Positions 59,631-64,000 of a stretch of DNA of 64,000 bases are shown one piece after another. Within the stretch, counting starts at the first letter, position 1, and each line of letters starts with the position of its first letter. Below the pieces are notes generated by a model that was not told the DNA's origin, did not search any database, and was given only the letters and a program-made list of their open reading frames with translations. Source of the DNA: Manduca sexta. Taxonomy: Eukaryota; Arthropoda; Insecta; Lepidoptera; Sphingidae. The DNA lies in the NCBI RefSeq assembly GCF_014839805.1, contig NC_051138.1, positions 8,678,983 to 8,742,982 on the forward strand, written 5' to 3'. The position numbers and the translations under genes are program-made.

Positions 59631-59639
59631 ATTAACATA

Positions 59640-60498
59640 ACTACACTCCGAACATTTTGAGATATTATATAGTAAAAAAATCTAAATTTATATTTTTCAT
59701 AACATCTAGAAAAATATACAACCATGAAACTGATCTACGTCAATATAAATTTAAAATTCCATTTTAAACAGAAAACAAATACAAATACCTATTCGTTTAC
59801 ATTTACAGGCCCAATATTATTTTTCTTTTTTAAATTATTATAGTATGGTACCAATGCAAGAAAATAATATGAGACTCTAATATTTAATAAGAAGACAGGC
59901 GATTATTATTAAAGTAATCTTATATATTTATAGGAACAATGGTCAAAAACAGCAAAAGCGTGTCTGCACTGCCCTAGAGCCAAATGTAGACTGAATTTTG
60001 CAGCTATGTAAATGATGCTTCAATCTTTAACTCATTTTCTCAAATTAATGCCACATGTTGTTTAACTTGTATTATGTAACTCAGTTTTGTGAATGTGGTA
60101 GCTTTAAGTTTTATAGAAACAGTTTAAATATGTGGTCAATATTTCATTTAATTTCATAGCACCAGATATTAAATTATTTTTTTATTAAATGTTATAGGAG
60201 CTTTGTTTTAAGTTAGTAATATCTGCATTGAAATCCCATAACTCGTAAAGTGCTTAATTTTATGCCAATTTGTTTTAGAAAGTGTGTTGCCTTCTTACAT
60301 AATTATGGAAACTAACATTTGACAACAATTCAAAATGTTATATTTTTATGTTTCAAAATTACTAATGAATTAGCTAAATTGTTTGGATTGTTTTACTTAA
60401 TTATATTATATTATATTTAATAGATTACATTGGCAAACTTGCATTAGCCATTTTTGGCTCATGAGTTATGTGAGTATAAATAATATTATTTTTACAAT
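59640..60498. other. Probable FRS2 3' untranslated region
   Basis: AT-rich sequence downstream of the FRS2 stop (minus strand) without other features. Confidence 0.35.
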
Positions 60499-62399
60499 TT
60501 ATCCATAATTACTTTTGCTTTTCTCTGAAGCTGGACTTCCGCATGGCATGTTACAGGAGTTGTGTCTTGTTTTTCTTGGACCCTCAACATCAACATCAGT
60601 TCCTGAAGCTACAGATGTCAGGGCAACAGTTTTGTCAAAGTCTATAGTAGTATATCCTATAGTAGCTAAAGGTGTTGCTGCAGGTATATTTACTGCAGGA
60701 GTCTTGTCTGTGCCATTCTGTGATACTAGTCTTGTTCTTGATTGTGTACTGCCCGAGGCTAGGCTTTCGGTTTTGTTGCTACTATGGGAATTATTATTCT
60801 CTGAAGAAATAACTTCTTTAGTCATAGCGGCTATTTCTTTATTAGAATCTATATCTAAAACAGCATAATTTACCTCCAATTCTTCTACGGGTGACATAGA
60901 AGTGAATGTATCAGACTCTGAGAATTTTGGATTATAATCAGAGTGAGCAGACAAGCTCAGTGCTTGTTTAATATTTTTGACACTGTCACCCAACTCACCC
61001 AGTGATAAGTTTGCATATGTATTAAGCTCTGGTTTGATTCCTAATGATAAATTGCAATATTCCACTTGTTTTGGTGTAAGAGGAGTAGTGGGTATTGTAT
61101 CATTTTTGCTCACTTGTGACAGACTTATTTCATTTGGTGCAATATTCATGTACAATCTTGCTGCTTCTTGTTGTTCTATACTAAGTTGAGCATAGTGTTC
61201 ATTACTCAGGGTAGGTGATAAAGGGTTCATTATTTGACCTGAAGACAATCTTTTATTTCTTTTTTTGTTCTCAAGGTAACGATTTTCATCCTCAATATCT
61301 TTTAGTGTATTCAAAGCTGTTTCTTGTCTCAATGAATGCCTAAGAACAGCCAAATCTCTACTAAGATCATTACAATACTCGTGTCCGGTGTTGGTCATAG
61401 TTTCACTTTGGTTATTATTGTGTTCCCTTTTAAAGTCACGGAATTGATATAAATTAGTAACATGATTGGAACTATTGTTAGTTCGAGGATTTAAAGGCAT
61501 AACCTCTAAGATATCTGCACTTGAAGGTGATCTAGGGGACTGTGTACTGTTTCTCAGAATATTTGTTTGTGATGCTATATTGGCGGCTCTGACACTGTCT
61601 GCTTGGCTGTTATCTATAGAGGATCGGTGGACAACACTAGCTTGTACAGTTTGTCGCCCTTGCGGTGATGGAGTTAGTCTTGACATAGGATATGATACTG
61701 ATTCATGAACAACATTTCTTAACTGTATTTGTTGTTGCAAGGTACGAAAGAGCAATGATGCTCTTCTACATTTAAATGCATAAATTCCTTCTCCTGTTTC
61801 ACATCTCCTCCCTAAAACATAGGAATATACTAAACTTTATAAAAAAAAAAAGGAAATTAAAAAACGAAAATTTAATTTTGATCTGAGGCAAGTTTACTAA
61901 TAACATAAATTAAGAATGCAAAGATTGACAATGATATATTATATAAATCATAATCAGTTACATGTGTGTAAACAATTTAATATTTTCAATATATAAATTG
62001 TAGTTCAAAGCTTGCATTATCACAAAAGCAACAATTTATGGTATAACGATATTCCAGATTGCAGTGATATTAATTATTATTGTATTTTTCCTTTGGTTAG
62101 AAGAACTTTTGTTTATAGTAAGTGTTATATAGGAGTAATGCTATTTGAAATATATAAGAATACTGTTTTGTCATACCTGATTCAAAACTAAATATTTCCC
62201 CTTCGAATCCATATCTCCTTAGTGAATGTAAAGGCCACACTGTGGAGTCTCTCCCTTCTCTGTACAGTATAATGTCAGACTCGGTGATCTCTAGTTGGCC
62301 AGAACATAAATCTGACCCATTTTCGTCTATGTTCACCACACGAAACACATTAGGATGTAAAACGTCTGTAGACTCCTTTTTACTATGTAGGCACCCCAT
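60499..62399 (-). CDS. FRS2: Fibroblast growth factor receptor substrate 2-like adaptor
   Basis: Exons 62177-62399 and 60499-61811 join in phase (G|GG) to 511 aa. MGCLHSKK is an N-myristoylation start, as in FRS2, which docks on FGF and Trk-type receptors at the membrane. The IRS-type PTB domain follows (residues about 15-110: FRVVNIDENGSDLCSGQLEI, SLRRYGFEGEIFSFESG, RCETGEGIYAFKC across the junction). The long tail is Ser/Asn-rich with four YxN sites (EYCND, LYMNI, EYCNL, TYANL at about 220, 295, 326 and 340), the type bound by Grb2 SH2. Near the end YAVLDID, YTTIDFD and RKTRHNS match the FRS2 C-terminus. DRE-like and 22-bp shared motifs lie 430-550 bp upstream. Confidence 0.92.
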
Positions 62400-62829
62400 G
62401 ACATGGCCTTGATTTCATATATATGCCTATTTACATTAAAAACTCCAATACGATGGCATACGTGAAATTGTTGTATTACACAAAATAATGAATAACTCAA
62501 AACATAGAGACTTTATCGATCTAAACGTATATTTTTATACGGGTTATCATCACTGTTACGCAGTTCATAACATTCGAAAACCTATATGCTCGATGATATG
62601 TATACAATACATAATTTAACGTAGAAAACATATATATATTATTATCTTGACAATAGGTACATAATTTAGTTTAAGAAGCACTCTAGGGTAATTTATAATA
62701 CTAAATATAGGGGCAGACTGCAAGTCTACGGGTGTTTCAAAGGATTCTGTACATAATAAAAACAAATAGTACCTAGCCTGGTACCTAGGTAAAATTAGAA
62801 AAATGATAGACTACAGACGACAGTTCCGA

Positions 62830-62851
62830 TCTCAGAACAATGACAAGCATA
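62830..62851 (+). promoter_or_regulatory. 22-bp word shared with the VPS54 upstream region
   Basis: Identical over 22 bp to 10144-10165 (core AGAACAATGACAAGC). Each copy lies roughly 400-550 bp before a start codon, VPS54 there and FRS2 here. Either a regulatory element or a fragment of an unrecognised repeat. Confidence 0.4.
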
Positions 62852-62931
62852 GAAGTAACATTATGACATTTGAGTTTACTCTGTCTTTGACAGCAAGAAA
62901 TTTAATTGTGTTGCGATCTCTTCTGACATCT

Positions 62932-62945
62932 TATCGATATCGATA
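62932..62945. promoter_or_regulatory. DRE-like element TATCGATATCGATA, upstream of FRS2
   Basis: Third exact copy of this 14-mer in the window, about 535 bp upstream of the FRS2 start. It fits a DREF-type promoter element between FRS2 and the THAP fragment to its right. Confidence 0.5.
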
Positions 62946-63170
62946 GATGCTTTGTCTATCGGCTATGGTAAATTCACAGACCTGCTAAAATAAACACTTT
63001 TCGGTCAGTCAACTACAAACCGTTGCAAAATGCTATTTTAAATAAAGGTTAATAAAAAGATATCAAAACCCTAATTTGGTATTCAAGTACTAAATGAGGT
63101 CTGGGTATATAAAATCACTCGTTAAGAAGCTGTTAAATTACAATAAACTATAGAACTACCGGCTCTCTTC

Positions 63171-63350
63171 AAGCTAAATTTTATCCAATTTTCATTTGCT
63201 ATTTACAGCAGTTTCCATGCCTTCCGAAACGTCATTCACACAAAAATGGTTTAGCATTTAGATTATTAAATTAAGAAAATCTTAGAAATTTCGGAAGGAA
63301 TGGAAACCGCTGTAAATAACAAACAAGAAATCGGCCAGAATTTCGTCTAG
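63171..63350. repeat. Fold-back repeat, about 60-bp arms
   Basis: 'tttacagcagtttccatgccttccgaaa' (63203-63229 region) is closely repeated in inverted form at 63287-63315, and pairing continues outward with more mismatches. Likely a small MITE. Confidence 0.6.
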
Positions 63351-63512
63351 GAGAAAGCCAGTACGCCTTCTGTTCTTTTCTGACTTTCTTAGCGATTAAA
63401 AGATACCCAAGAGGTGTGATTTGACAGAAGCTACTAAAATGGGACAATAAAATTAAAACACAGCGGTATCATTCATGTCACATATGTTTGATAACTTATT
63501 TCAATGTTAATA

Positions 63513-64000
63513 AAACTTTGTCGAAATGCATAGAGTAAACACGGTGCTGTTTTTCCAATGCCAATTGGGACGAGCTATGGCAACGATCCATTTTTGCCTC
63601 ATAGCATCATCTGTGGGGAATCTGCAATGAAACACACTATGAAAATCAGATAGTTTCCTCAACCCCCAGCCTTCGCGCTCGGTTTCCAAGTGGCTTTTAC
63701 CACTTCACCACCGTATATTGAAAGTAAAACGCAATTTATGCAAAATAGTCAACTACAATATACTAACATCTATGTTATCGACAGAATATGCAGAACAACA
63801 CTATTGAACACGACTACGTAAATTGATAAAAATGAAAAATACTTAATAATTACTGTATCGAATGGCCAATAGCAGATTATAATATGACTACAGCATAATA
63901 AAGATTAATTAATAATACTTTTTGCACTTATGCACAGGGTTTAAGCAAATATATAAGGTTTTTTGTTTACTCACCGATGGAAGCTGATGATTTCAGTTTC
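63513..64000 (-). pseudogene. THAP-domain gene fragment running off the right edge
   Basis: The edge exon (64000-63975) reads ETEIISFH then CG|GTGAGT. The exon at 63621 continues A|TTC to give SFHRFPTDDAMRQKW and on to IVAIARPNWHWKNSTV. FHRFP with the spaced Trp is the THAP signature. Where the C-x2-HF motif is expected, the original frame reads FTLCISTKF and stops, whereas another frame gives SMHFDKVLL. This suggests a frameshift or an unrecognised splice. The zinc-ligand cysteines at the start of the domain lie beyond the window. A DNA-binding protein or domesticated transposase gene is possible; the broken motif favours a pseudogene. Confidence 0.5.

Noticed and set aside
1..64000. tRNA, rRNA and CRISPR-like arrays
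   Set aside because: No cloverleaf with a TTCGA-type arm, no rRNA-like block and no spacer-repeat array was seen. The regular arrays at 9544 and 36474 have no unique spacers.

Overview
The window is eukaryotic genomic DNA from an insect, almost certainly a moth or butterfly (Lepidoptera). It is AT-rich, its genes are split by GT-AG introns, and the space between exons is packed with dispersed repeats of types common in lepidopteran genomes. I assembled exons by hand from reading frame, splice sites and recalled protein families; no database search was possible. The species cannot be named.

Seven protein-coding loci are supported. (1) GPA2, the glycoprotein hormone alpha-2 subunit (+, 4920-6252, three exons, 115 aa). 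(2) VPS54, a GARP tethering subunit (+, 10706-13438, two exons, 885 aa), with an N-terminal zinc-finger-like extension. (3) ALG7/DPAGT1, the first enzyme of dolichol-linked oligosaccharide synthesis (-, 15099-20478, five exons, 392 aa). (4) A degenerate-looking THAP-domain locus (-, 21240-22232). (5) Sec6/EXOC3 of the exocyst (+, 22993-31235, eleven exons, 755 aa). (6) A two-Ig-domain, probably GPI-anchored cell-surface protein, beat-like (+, 31975-54132, seven exons, 292 aa), with a candidate alternative last exon. (7) An FRS2-type FGF-receptor adaptor (-, 60499-62399, two exons, 511 aa). A second THAP fragment runs off the right edge. VPS54, ALG7 and Sec6 are secretory-pathway housekeeping genes; GPA2, the Ig protein and FRS2 act in intercellular signalling. 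I see no evidence that they form a functional cluster.

Mobile DNA makes up much of the rest, and several insertions are bounded to the base. A Transib (RAG1-family) relic sits in an ALG7 intron, with CACAGTG ends and a CGACG target duplication. Two hAT relics have perfect 8-bp duplications. There are also a PIF/Harbinger element (TAA), a piggyBac-like MITE (TTAA), a mariner-like MITE (TA), and a 6.5-kb R1-clade LINE with an 11-bp duplication in an intron of the Ig gene. Jockey-type LINE pieces, a 123-bp tandem array, a 148-bp tandem array and several long fold-back repeats complete the picture.

The most interesting observation is the Transib relic. Its two ends carry the same heptamer and A-rich block, but at different spacings (12 versus 22 bp). 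This resembles the 12/23 arrangement of V(D)J recombination signals.
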